A stretch of 64,000 bases of DNA from the NCBI GenBank assembly GCA_034423015.1, contig DAOUJG010000052.1, positions 24,158 through 88,157 on the forward strand. The letters are read 5' to 3'. Source of the DNA: JAGWBJ01 sp034423015 (GTDB lineage Bacteria > Chloroflexota > Dehalococcoidia > Lucifugimonadales > JAGWBF01). Position 1 is the stretch's first letter; each line of letters starts with the position of its first letter. Made by a program: the position numbers and the translations under genes. Under the pieces are notes generated by a model. That model searched no databases. It was not told where the DNA came from and saw nothing but the letters and a program-made list of their open reading frames with translations. This document shows positions 15,873 to 24,011 of the stretch, piece after piece.

Positions 15873-16589
15873 TTACCGCCTCCGGGCCTCGGCCATCTCT
15901 TGCAGGATGGGGACCTCCTGGAGCTTTTCGCCCACGTCGTCCCAGTATATGCCGCAGGGCCTGTCGTAGACGGGCTCGCAGACGATCAGCTCCTCGGGGG
16001 TAGCCACGAAGTCGACGACGATATCGTGGCGGGTCATGGGCACCGGCTCGTCCAGCACCTGGATGGGATGGACGGTGGTGGTGACGGGAGTAGACGGGTC
16101 CAGGAGGCCCAGGGCGGTCACCAGGGCGTACTCCAGGTCCGAGTACCCGCCGCCCTTGCCGAGCCGGGCGCCGTCCCGCCGCACGGCCACCGCGCCGCAC
16201 ACCACCAGGTCGATGGGCCGCATCTCCCCGGGATGGACCGGCCTGCCGGCCTCGAAGGCGCCCTTGATGGTGCTGGCGCGGTGGGGGCTGCCCACGGCGG
16301 CCGGGTCCAGCTCCAGGAAGCAGCGCGGGCTGGTGAGCCTGGGCACGGCCATGTAGATCAGCTTGCCCTCCTCCAGCGCCCGCTTCCGCAGGGGCTGCTG
16401 GGGAGAGTCGGGGTTGCACTTGATGACCCGGGCCTTCTGCCAGACCTCCAGTGCGCCGAGGCGATGGGCGGCCTGGGCCGCACCCGCGAAGTTGGGTATC
16501 CGGCCCCGGGCGCCGGGAAACCTGGCCGCCTTCTCTTCAGTGAGGCGTCGCCAGACGGACTCCCTTATCTCGTGCTTGGGTCTGATCAT
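15873..16589 (-). CDS. 5-formyltetrahydrofolate cyclo-ligase family protein
   Basis: A 238-residue protein of the 5-FCL/MTHFS family. The conserved substrate-phosphate motif is present as GKGGGYSD (144-151, usually GxGGGYYDR), preceded by VVCGAVAVRRDG. The N-terminal region IRESVWRRLTEEKAARFPG is typical. True 5-FCL converts 5-formyl-THF to methenyl-THF with ATP; the altered Tyr/Arg and extra length at both ends suggest the divergent branch whose substrate is uncertain. The ATG at 16589 is used; a longer frame would run through the repeat. It stands alone between the two intergenic repeat copies. Confidence 0.8.
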   Translation of the reverse strand: MIRPKHEIRESVWRRLTEEKAARFPGARGRIPNFAGAAQAAHRLGALEVWQKARVIKCNPDSPQQPLRKRALEEGKLIYMAVPRLTSPRCFLELDPAAVGSPHRASTIKGAFEAGRPVHPGEMRPIDLVVCGAVAVRRDGARLGKGGGYSDLEYALVTALGLLDPSTPVTTTVHPIQVLDEPVPMTRHDIVVDFVATPEELIVCEPVYDRPCGIYWDDVGEKLQEVPILQEMAEARRR

Positions 16590-16601
16590 GGCGTCAACTA
16601 G

Positions 16602-16711
16602 TGTCCTCGTCTCTGAAGCTCGTTGTACCGTCGGGCCCCTCCCCCGGTATTTGGCCCTACCTCCCACCCCGCGCTCCGCGCGGGCAAGGAAGCCCCACCC
16701 CTTGGCGGGCG
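16602..16711. repeat. Intergenic repeat, copy B
   Basis: Second copy of the repeat at 15577-15690. It begins GTGTCCTCGTCTCTGAAGCTC and contains CTCCCACCCCGCGCTCCGC. Beyond it (16712-16843) lies about 130 bases of GC-rich sequence in which no gene or promoter is seen; a GCAATAAAGCCCC stretch there resembles GACAATAGCCCCC downstream of copy A. Confidence 0.75.
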
Positions 16712-16843
16712 CCGGGTGCGCTGCCCCCAGGCAATAAAGCCCCGGCCCGGTGGGGACGCCGGGGACGGGCGTGGCGGCCGTGCCGCAGGAAGGGTGGGAG
16801 GCGGACGGGCTTGTTCCCACGGACCTGTCAGCCGGCGCCGGAG

Positions 16844-18385
16844 TCAGGTCGCGAGGGCCAGGTCTCCCACGGCCCTGGCCCGTATCAGCGTGGCGTTGCC
16901 CGGCAGGTAGGCCAGGGGCACCTCCTCCATCTCCACGATACGGACGGTGGCCGGGTCGGCCCCCGCGCCCACGGCCTTGCCCACCGCCTCGTCGCGGGCG
17001 CCGGCCAGGGCCTCGTCGCGGTCGACGCCCTCCAGCGCCAGGACGCGCTCCACCTGACCGCCCACCTGGGCGATGGCCGCCCCGATGGCGTTGGCCACGT
17101 CGAAGTGGTCGGGGCGGATGACCCTGGATGCGCCCTTGACCGGCTCTCCCACCAGGATGCTGCCGCCACCGACGAGCACCACGGGCACCGGGTCGGCGCT
17201 GAGCTTCACCTGGTCCACCGCGTCCTCCACCATCTCCTGGATCCGGTTAGCCGTATCGGACACCATGCCGGCCTCCAGGCCGCCGACGAGGGCTGGGTTT
17301 CCGACCTGGGCCCGGCCGGAGGCCACGGCGACGTCGGTGGTGGTCAGGGTGCCGCCGCCGAACACCAGGGCCTCCTCCGAGAGACGGTATCCGACGCTGC
17401 GGGGGCCGATGGACAGGGGGTCGACGGCCACGATGCTCCCGCCGCCCAGTGCGATGGAGAAGACGTCGGGCATGCGGAAGTTGGTGCGGACGCCCGCGAT
17501 GCTCACTGCCACCGAGGCCTCCCGGGGGAACCCCCGGGCCAGGGCCCCCACGTCGGTGGAGGTGCCCCCCACGTCGACCACGATGCCGTCCTGGACGCCC
17601 GAGAGGTAGGTGGCGCCGCGCATGCTGTTGGTCGGCCCCGAGGCTATGGTGAACACCGGGAAGCGGGCGGCGTAGGCGGCGTCCATCAGCGTCCCGTCGT
17701 TCTGGCTCAGGTACAGGGGGCCATCCAGGCCGAGGCTCCCCATGGCGTCGCGGATCCCGCGAATGGTGCGTACGGCGGTCCCCACCAGGCAGGCGTTGAG
17801 GGCCGCGGCGTTCTCCCGCTCCAGGATGCCGATGCGGCCGATGTCCCGGGAGAGGGTCACGTGCAGGTGGGGCGCCTCCTGGCGTATCACCTCGGCCGCG
17901 GCGTCCTCGTGGGCGGGGTTGACGGCGGAGAAGACCCCGGAGACGGCGACGGCCTCCACGCCTTTCTTGACCATGTCCCGCACGGCGGCACGGACCTCCG
18001 AGAGGTCCGCCGCGGAGATCTCCCTGCCGTCGTACTCGTGGCCGCCGCGCACCATGTAGGCGAACCCGCCGGCCGCCTCCCTCAGGGGTCCCGGCCAGTC
18101 CACGAAGGGGGGCAGCAGCCGGTTGGCCGGCAGGGCCATCCGCAGGGTGGCGGTGGGCGACAGGTCCTTCCGCTCCAGCAGGGCGTTGGTGAAGTGGGTG
18201 GTGCCCAGCATCACCGCCTCCACCGTGACGCCCCTGGGCGCCTGGCCCAGCAGCTCCCTCAGGGCAGACACGATGCCGGACATCACGTCGGGGCTGGTGG
18301 GCACCTTGGCCCGGCCGGCCAGCTCCGCCCGGTCCATGAGGACCGCGTCGGTGTTGGTGCCCCCTACGTCTATCCCTATTCGCAC
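16844..18385 (-). CDS. Hydantoinase/oxoprolinase family protein (HyuA-like)
   Basis: A 513-residue HyuA-type protein of the ASKHA (actin/hsp70) fold. The ATP-phosphate loop MRIGIDVGGTNTDAVL opens the protein; GTTHFTNALLERKDLSP and VVDVGGTSTDVGAL are the second and third nucleotide-binding blocks. Such proteins carry out ATP-dependent ring opening of hydantoins, 5-oxoproline or related lactams, or act as acetophenone-type carboxylase subunits. No HyuB subunit is adjacent; instead the DUF917 protein lies directly upstream, a pairing often seen. Start is GTG at 18385, with GCAGGG before it. Part of a minus-strand operon reaching to 21169. Confidence 0.88.
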   Translation of the reverse strand: MRIGIDVGGTNTDAVLMDRAELAGRAKVPTSPDVMSGIVSALRELLGQAPRGVTVEAVMLGTTHFTNALLERKDLSPTATLRMALPANRLLPPFVDWPGPLREAAGGFAYMVRGGHEYDGREISAADLSEVRAAVRDMVKKGVEAVAVSGVFSAVNPAHEDAAAEVIRQEAPHLHVTLSRDIGRIGILERENAAALNACLVGTAVRTIRGIRDAMGSLGLDGPLYLSQNDGTLMDAAYAARFPVFTIASGPTNSMRGATYLSGVQDGIVVDVGGTSTDVGALARGFPREASVAVSIAGVRTNFRMPDVFSIALGGGSIVAVDPLSIGPRSVGYRLSEEALVFGGGTLTTTDVAVASGRAQVGNPALVGGLEAGMVSDTANRIQEMVEDAVDQVKLSADPVPVVLVGGGSILVGEPVKGASRVIRPDHFDVANAIGAAIAQVGGQVERVLALEGVDRDEALAGARDEAVGKAVGAGADPATVRIVEMEEVPLAYLPGNATLIRARAVGDLALAT

Positions 18386-18438
18386 GCAGCCCTGCCGTTA
18401 TCCGGATTCCCCGGCCCCGGGGTTTAGTCCCGAGACAC

Positions 18439-19509
18439 TTACAGCTTGATGGGGTCGTAGTCCAGGTCGTAGCCGAAGGCCCTGGGCCCCACCACCGCCA
18501 GGCCCTCCGGCCTGGTCCAGTGCTCGGGGGAGGGGAAGCCCAGCACGGTGACCCGAAAGCCGTACCTCTGGAGCTCCGTGGTGATGGGCTCGCCCCGGTC
18601 GGTGTCCACCACCGTGATCAGGTCGGGGGTGGTGCACACCACCTCCCCGTCCTCGCGGGCGATGAGGTTCTCGTTCTGGTACTCCAGCACCATGCGCCGG
18701 CCCTCGAAGGCGGCCAGGCCGTCCATGGAGACGCTGCCCCGGGCGAACCCCCCGGCGGTGCGGCGGTTGACGTCCATCACCTTGCCCTGGAACAGGACCT
18801 TGCCGGGGCACACCTCCAGGATGGCCGGTATCGGGTCCGTCCCGTTGCTCCGGGCGCCCCGGACGGCCTCGCCCAGGTCCCGGGCCAAAGTCAGGGTGCC
18901 CAGCACGGCGGTGGTGCGCACCTGCTCGGCGGTCATGGGCGCCAGGGCGTAGCAGGCGGTGCAGCCCATCTGCACCGTCACAGCCCTGGCCATGCGCTCC
19001 AGCCACAGGGGAGTGATGGCGTGGCTGAATATGGCCGAGTTCCCCTTCTCGTCGGCGACGCACAGGGGATAACAGGGCACCCCGTAGATGAAATAGGTCT
19101 TCATCTGGAGCTCGGGGAAGGCGCGCCCCATGCCGTCGCCGTCCACCACGGGCAGGCCCGTCAGGGCCGCGGTTATCATCGGCTCGATGGAGTTGCCCCC
19201 GCCTATCTCGTTGGAGATGAGGGCATCGGGCACGCTTCCCAGGAACCCGGTGAGGGCGTTGTAGGCGTTGAAGGACTGGTAGTCCCGTATCTTCTCGATG
19301 CCCACGGTGGGCGCGCCGATGCCGCCGATGCACATCACCCGGGCGTCGTCGGAGATCTCGTCGGCGCCCAGGACGGTGACGGGCCCGCGCTCCTTGATGA
19401 GCTGCCGCACGCGAAGCTGGCCGATGTACGGGTTGCTGCCGCCCCCGCATCCCAGGATGCCCGCGCCGATGGAGATGGACTCCACGGCGCGCTCGTCAGC
19501 CAGCCACAT
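18439..19509 (-). CDS. DUF917 domain-containing protein
   Basis: A 356-residue DUF917 protein. The N-terminal segment SISIGAGILGCGGGSNPYIG and the GGIGAPTVGIEKI block are characteristic. DUF917 proteins are usually encoded next to HyuA-like hydantoinase/oxoprolinase proteins, as here; biochemical function is not established, but they are thought to assist ring-opening or a carboxylase reaction. It overlaps the preceding LLM oxidoreductase gene by 14 bases, so the two are translationally linked, and precedes HyuA by 53 bases. Confidence 0.88.
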   Translation of the reverse strand: MWLADERAVESISIGAGILGCGGGSNPYIGQLRVRQLIKERGPVTVLGADEISDDARVMCIGGIGAPTVGIEKIRDYQSFNAYNALTGFLGSVPDALISNEIGGGNSIEPMITAALTGLPVVDGDGMGRAFPELQMKTYFIYGVPCYPLCVADEKGNSAIFSHAITPLWLERMARAVTVQMGCTACYALAPMTAEQVRTTAVLGTLTLARDLGEAVRGARSNGTDPIPAILEVCPGKVLFQGKVMDVNRRTAGGFARGSVSMDGLAAFEGRRMVLEYQNENLIAREDGEVVCTTPDLITVVDTDRGEPITTELQRYGFRVTVLGFPSPEHWTRPEGLAVVGPRAFGYDLDYDPIKL

Positions 19510-20545
19510 GGCCGCTCTCTCCGGCCGGGGGCAGGGACCTCCGGACCGCGGGCATCACCTGGCCGGCAAAGGCGCGAACGATATCGTCCACGGCCCCACC
19601 CGGCGGGGGCACGGGCTTGATGGTGATCTGGTCCACCCCGGCGCCGGCTATCTCCACCATCTGCTCGGTCACCTGCTCCAGGGTGCCCGCGACGGCCAGA
19701 TGGCGGACGTACTCGTCCGGCGCAAGGTGCGCGTTGGGCGCGATGAGGGAGTAGTCCCGACGGGCCAGCACCTCCATCAGGGGCTCCGGCACCGGCGGCA
19801 GCCCCAGGGGGTTCAGGAAGCCGAACCGGGGATAGCTGGTCCACAGGGGGAGCACGATGCCCGGCTTCACCGCCCGGCGGGCCGCGGCGGCGTCGGAGGA
19901 GATGCACAGGTCCACCCTGGCTATCCGCTGCACGTCGCCGGGCTGCCTGCCGGACCGCCGGACCCCCTCGGCCACCGACGCCAGGGCGATGCCCAGGCTC
20001 TTGGCGGAGGCGTAGGGGGCCATCATCACGCCGTCGGCCACCTCGCCGGCCAGCCGGAGGAGGAGCCTCCCGCGGGTCCCGAAAACGATGGGGGCCTGCT
20101 CCGGCGGGTCGAAGTTGAGCCGCCCGTTGCGGAATGAGACGACCTCGCCCTGGTAGTCCACGGTCTCGCCGGCCAGCAGGGCCCGGATGATGCGCACCGT
20201 CTCCCGGAGGGCGACAGCCGGACGCCGCCGCTCTACGCCCATGGCCGGGAAGCCCGACCCGCCGGCCCCGAGGCCCAGGACCATGCGTCCGGGGGCCAGC
20301 TCGGCCAAGCTTGCCATGGCCATGGCGATCAGGGCCGGGTGGCGGGCGTAGGGCTCGGTGACGCAGACGCCCAGTTCCATGCGCCTGGTATTGGCGGCCA
20401 GCGTTGCAAGGCCCACGAAGGGGTCGCGGTAGAACTTCTCGTCGGCGTGCCAGAGGCAGTCGTAGCCCAGCTCCTCGGCCAGCCGCGCCCGCTCCAGCAG
20501 ACGGTCGGGAGGGTCGTCGCCGTATACGAGGAGGCCGGTACGCAT
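19496..20545 (-). CDS. LLM-class flavin-dependent oxidoreductase
   Basis: A 349-residue luciferase-like monooxygenase family protein, of a subgroup different from the pair at 1-928 and 5109-6296. Signature blocks: RARLAEELGYDCLWHADEKFYRDPFVGLATLAANTR-type N-terminus (LWHADEKF), then LGLGAGGSGFPAMG, and a C-terminal REV-like VAGTLEQVTEQM block. The start chosen is ATG 20545; a GTG at 20569 gives 8 more residues but matches the family less well. It is the second gene of the minus-strand operon and overlaps DUF917 by 14 bases. F420 or FMN is the expected cofactor. Confidence 0.85.
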   Translation of the reverse strand: MRTGLLVYGDDPPDRLLERARLAEELGYDCLWHADEKFYRDPFVGLATLAANTRRMELGVCVTEPYARHPALIAMAMASLAELAPGRMVLGLGAGGSGFPAMGVERRRPAVALRETVRIIRALLAGETVDYQGEVVSFRNGRLNFDPPEQAPIVFGTRGRLLLRLAGEVADGVMMAPYASAKSLGIALASVAEGVRRSGRQPGDVQRIARVDLCISSDAAAARRAVKPGIVLPLWTSYPRFGFLNPLGLPPVPEPLMEVLARRDYSLIAPNAHLAPDEYVRHLAVAGTLEQVTEQMVEIAGAGVDQITIKPVPPPGGAVDDIVRAFAGQVMPAVRRSLPPAGESGHVAG

Positions 20546-20584
20546 GACTCGGGGCGGTCCCAGGCGCACAGTCGGGCCCGGGGG

Positions 20585-21169
20585 TTACCCGCGGGCAAAC
20601 TCCCGCCGCAGGTCCGCCATGGTCTCCGACGGAGACCGGCGGGGCCTGGCCATCTCCTGGCTTCGCTCCTCGGGTGCCCGCGGGTTGGGCACTGTCTTGA
20701 CGCACACCAGGACGGGACCGGCCGCCCGGAGCACCTCCACCAACCCGACGGTGAGCTGCTCCAGGTCGTCAAAGTCGTAGACGGCGGCGTAGCCCGCCTC
20801 CCGCGCCACGCCGGTGAAGGAGACCCTGCCCCGGGCGGGGATGGGCTGGCCTCCGGTGGTGGCGTAGATCCCGTTCTCCAGGACGAAGTGGTACAGGTTG
20901 GCGGGCTGCATCTCGGCGATGGTGGTGAGGGTGCCCAGGTTCATCAGCAGACTGCCGTCGCCGTCCAGGACGATGACCTTGGTGTCCGGGCGGGCCAGGG
21001 CGACCCCAAGCCCCAGGGACGACCCTTTGCCCATGACCGACTCGGCCAGGTCCCGCTGGGGCATGGTGCTGATGCCGGGCCAGACGACGTTGGCCCGCTC
21101 CACGGGCAGCACCACCGCGTCGCCCCGGTGCTCCTGCAGCACCGCCATCAAGTCCCTCTGATCGATCAT
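20585..21169 (-). CDS. Thiamine pyrophosphate-binding protein, C-terminal half-enzyme
   Basis: A 194-residue protein equal to the TPP-binding (PP) domain alone, as in the beta subunit of sulfopyruvate or phosphonopyruvate decarboxylases. The ThDP/Mg motif is LDGDGSLLMN (69-78), with its second part at YHFVLENGIY (93-102), where ENG replaces the usual NN. A G-K-G-S-S-L-G-L-G run (48-56) contacts the cofactor. The PYR-domain partner needed for activity is not encoded in the window. First gene of the operon running to 16844. A good promoter lies at 21212-21241. Confidence 0.82.
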   Translation of the reverse strand: MIDQRDLMAVLQEHRGDAVVLPVERANVVWPGISTMPQRDLAESVMGKGSSLGLGVALARPDTKVIVLDGDGSLLMNLGTLTTIAEMQPANLYHFVLENGIYATTGGQPIPARGRVSFTGVAREAGYAAVYDFDDLEQLTVGLVEVLRAAGPVLVCVKTVPNPRAPEERSQEMARPRRSPSETMADLRREFARG

Positions 21170-21211
21170 GGCCAACTCCTGGGGAGGCTGGCGACCCGGG
21201 GGCCCGCCGTC

Positions 21212-21241
21212 AGTGTAATCGGGCCCCAATATCGCTGTCAA
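21212..21241 (-). promoter_or_regulatory. Promoter of the TPP/LLM/DUF917/HyuA operon
   Basis: TTGACA (21236-21241), 18 bases, TACACT (21212-21217) on the minus strand, about 43 bases before the ATG at 21169. Confidence 0.6.
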
Positions 21242-21303
21242 CGACGAACTCCGGCGTGTGAGGACGGCCCTGTCGACCTACCAAGAGAGAGCCGTCTCGT
21301 CGA

Positions 21304-21332
21304 TTGACACCCGCGGCGTGGAGGTATAGGTT
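21304..21332 (+). promoter_or_regulatory. Promoter of the PLP-dependent enzyme gene
   Basis: TTGACA (21304-21309), 17 bases, TAGGTT (21327-21332). It lies 38 bases before the ATG at 21370, back-to-back with the divergent operon promoter. Confidence 0.55.
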
Positions 21333-21369
21333 ACGTCCACGAGTCACGACTGCGAGGAGGCATGGCGTC

Positions 21370-22395
21370 ATGCAGACCAAGCTGACCCCAGAGCAGATCC
21401 GGGAGGCCCTGGCAACCCGGCCTCGGGTGCCCATCGCCCACCTTCCCACCCCCCTGGAGGAGTGCCCCCAGCTGAGCCGGGAGCTGTCCGGCGGCGAAAA
21501 GGGCCCCCGCATCCTGATAAAGCGGGACGACCTTACCGGCCAGGCCCTGGGCGGCAACAAGGTGCGCCACATGGAGTTCCGCATGGGCGACGCCCTGGCC
21601 CAGGGGGCCGATACCTTCATCTACGCCGACGCCAACAACGCCGCCCGCGCCACCGCCGCGGCCTGCGCCAAGGTCGGCCTCAGGTGCGTGCTGCTGGTCC
21701 GCGGACAGCGGCCGGACCGGCTCCAGGGCAACATGCTCCTGGCCACCGTGCTGGGGGCGGACCTGGAGTTCCTCAACACCGAGGACCGGGATGAGGCGGC
21801 GGCCCGGGTGGCGGAGGTCCGGGAGCGACTGGAGAAGGAGGGCCGCAAGCCCTACGCCCTGCAGGAGCTGCCCACCTACCACCTGTCGGCCATCTTCAGC
21901 TACCTGGAGGCGGCCGTGGAGCTGCGCGGCCAGCTCGAAGAGAAGGGCATCGACAGGGTGCACGTCTACATGGTGAACGGACACAGCCAGGCGGGCATGC
22001 AGCTCGGGGCCAAGCTGATGGGGCTGGACTGGTCGTTCACCGGGGTCGCCGTGGGCCAGCACTTCGAGCCCGACCGTCCGCTGGCGACCTGGGCCAGGAT
22101 GGGGTCGGACCTCCTGGGGTTCTCCGAGAGCCTCGACGCCGAGGAGATCGAGACGACCTTCGACTACGTCGGACCCCACCACGGGGCGGTGACCGCGCAG
22201 TGCGTCGAGGCCATCAGGTTGACCGCAGCCACCGAGAGCGTCATCCTGGACCCCGCCTACACGGGGAAGGGCATGGCGGCCCTGATAGCCGACGTGCGCG
22301 GAGGCAGGTTCTCGGAGGAGGACAACGTGGTGTTCGTCCACACGGGCGGGATACCCATGCTGTTCGAGGCCGCGGAGCAGGTCTCCCGGTACTGA
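21370..22395 (+). CDS. PLP-dependent D-cysteine desulfhydrase / ACC deaminase-like enzyme
   Basis: A 341-residue fold-type II PLP enzyme of the D-cysteine desulfhydrase/1-aminocyclopropane-1-carboxylate deaminase family. Signatures: LPTPLEECP (25-33), ILIKRDDLTG (48-57), GGNKVRH with the PLP Lys64, the AAACAKVGLRCVLLVRGQRP stretch and the phosphate loop near 196-205 (NGHSQAGM). The usual job is beta/alpha elimination from D-cysteine or a related amino acid. ATG 21370 is preceded by GAGGAGG; promoter at 21304-21332. Its gene is divergent from the HyuA operon and separated by about 200 bases that contain the two promoters. Confidence 0.85.
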   Translation: MQTKLTPEQIREALATRPRVPIAHLPTPLEECPQLSRELSGGEKGPRILIKRDDLTGQALGGNKVRHMEFRMGDALAQGADTFIYADANNAARATAAACAKVGLRCVLLVRGQRPDRLQGNMLLATVLGADLEFLNTEDRDEAAARVAEVRERLEKEGRKPYALQELPTYHLSAIFSYLEAAVELRGQLEEKGIDRVHVYMVNGHSQAGMQLGAKLMGLDWSFTGVAVGQHFEPDRPLATWARMGSDLLGFSESLDAEEIETTFDYVGPHHGAVTAQCVEAIRLTAATESVILDPAYTGKGMAALIADVRGGRFSEEDNVVFVHTGGIPMLFEAAEQVSRY

Positions 22396-22470
22396 CCCGC
22401 CTCCGGCAACGCCTCGACCCGGGACCGGCATCCCCGACACGCCCAACCCGGCCCTCTCCCGGCGACGGGG

Positions 22471-23775
22471 CTAGCGGTTGGGGGAGCCCTCACCGGGCAT
22501 CCCCCGGCCCGGGTCGCCGGCGCCCTGTCCGGACCCCGGCCGGCGGGCGAGGCCCTGAAAGACCAGGGGCGACAGCAGAAGGGGCGGTACCAACAGCAGA
22601 AGCCCGGCCAGGGACGAGGTGGAGATGGCCCAGGGGGTGCCCAGGGCCGTGGCCACCAGGCCGATCTGGATGGCCCCCAGGGGCGCCCCGGTGCCGATGC
22701 ACACGCTGCGGAGGCCCATCATCCTGCCCCGCATGTCCGCTGGCGCCCACAGTAGAGTCATCGTCCCCTGCATAGTCCCGAAGCAGGCCTGCCCGCACCC
22801 GCTGACGGCGAACACCGCGAAGGAGAGGGCGTACACCGGGGACCAGGCCAGCATCAGTCCCATCACCAGGACCACCAGGGACCCCAGCATGAGCAGCCTG
22901 CCGTGGTTCCGGTCGATGCGCATGAATGCCATGGCCGCCGCCGCGGTGATCTGGCCCATCGCCAGCGCCGACACCAGCAGGCCCACCAGCACGGGGCCGA
23001 CTTCCAGCTCGTCCTTCCCGATGGCCGGCACGAACTGCTCCACCGGAAATCCCAGGGCGTTCATCAGGACTATCACGTACAGGGTCCCCAGGAGCATCGG
23101 CGACCGAAAGGTGTAGCGGGTGACCTCGGCCAGGCCCTTCAGGACGGTCTCGGAGGCCGCGGCGCGCGTCAGCGGGGGTATGGCCACGAAGGCCAGCATC
23201 GCCAGGGCCACGGCGTGCAGCGCCACCACGGTGGCGTAGGCCCATTGGTAGCCCGCCAGGCCCACCAGCACACCCCCCAGCAGGGGTCCGATCAGCTTTC
23301 CCGCCGTGGTGCTCACCTGCTCCAGGGAGACGGCGTTGAGGAGCCTGCCCTGGCCCACGATGTCGAAGATGGCCGTGCGTCGGGCGGGCTCCTGGACCGC
23401 CCAGGAAACGCCCTGGACCGCCGTGGCCAGGTACACGTGCCAGGGGTCCAGCCGCCCGGCAACAATCAGCAAGCCGATGGCGGCCGCCGCGCCGATGTTC
23501 AACCCCTGGGCCAGCAGCAAGATGCGGTGACGGCTGAAGCGGTCCGCCAGGGCGCCGCAAAAGGGCGAGAGCACGGTCTTGGGCAGGTAGTTGAACACCA
23601 GGATGAGGCCGAGCTGGAAGGGGGAGCTGGTCTCCTGGTAGATGAGAATGCCCAGGACCAGCAGCTCCAGGCGGCGGCATAGCTCAACGATGAGCTGCAC
23701 GTACCAGAGGGTCCTGAAGTTGCCGTCCTCCATCAACTGGAGGGCGGGGATGCCGGAACGAGGTCTCGAACGCAC
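22471..23775 (-). CDS. MFS transporter (MFS_3 family)
   Basis: A roughly 434-residue MFS exporter with 12 hydrophobic segments. The LMEDGNFRTLWYVQL N-terminus, ALADRFSRHRIL loop between segments 2 and 3 and the WAPADMRGRMMGLRSV loop in the second half fit the EntS/DHA3-like group. The start is uncertain: GTG 23775 is preferred because homologues begin upstream of the first in-frame ATG (23733); the frame remains open to 23913. The substrate is unknown. It is convergent with the PLP-enzyme gene, 75 bases apart. Confidence 0.82.
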   Translation of the reverse strand: MRSRPRSGIPALQLMEDGNFRTLWYVQLIVELCRRLELLVLGILIYQETSSPFQLGLILVFNYLPKTVLSPFCGALADRFSRHRILLLAQGLNIGAAAAIGLLIVAGRLDPWHVYLATAVQGVSWAVQEPARRTAIFDIVGQGRLLNAVSLEQVSTTAGKLIGPLLGGVLVGLAGYQWAYATVVALHAVALAMLAFVAIPPLTRAAASETVLKGLAEVTRYTFRSPMLLGTLYVIVLMNALGFPVEQFVPAIGKDELEVGPVLVGLLVSALAMGQITAAAAMAFMRIDRNHGRLLMLGSLVVLVMGLMLAWSPVYALSFAVFAVSGCGQACFGTMQGTMTLLWAPADMRGRMMGLRSVCIGTGAPLGAIQIGLVATALGTPWAISTSSLAGLLLLVPPLLLSPLVFQGLARRPGSGQGAGDPGRGMPGEGSPNR

Positions 23776-23894
23776 GGGCGGGCGGCCTCCAGGTCTCGCC
23801 GCGACGGCGGCGCTTGGCCACCCTATCTTAGACCCTCCGGGCGAGGCAGGCAAAAGGGGAACTGCGCATGGTGGCCCCAGCATCCGCAACGGTG

Positions 23895-23980
23895 TACAAT
23901 GGCCTACGCGCACAGGGGCCTACGCGCACAGGGGCCTACGCGTACAGGGGCCTACGCGTACAGAGGCCTGCACGCACAGG
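23895..23980 (+). repeat. 16-bp tandem repeat, 5 copies, directly after a -10 box
   Basis: TACAAT (23895-23900) is followed at once by five 16-base units beginning GGCCT and mostly ending ACAGG (23901-23916, 23917-23932, 23933-23948, 23949-23964, 23965-23980). Copies 1-2 and 3-4 differ by one or two bases, the last by more. The array sits in the leader of the esterase gene, 31 bases before its ATG. No -35 box was recognised. Confidence 0.85.
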
Positions 23981-24011
23981 CCCGGAAGTGCCTGTCTAAT
24001 GGAGGTGGGTC

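Noticed and set aside
23901..23980. Possible CRISPR array
   Set aside because: The 16-base units are contiguous with no spacers, and no cas gene is near.
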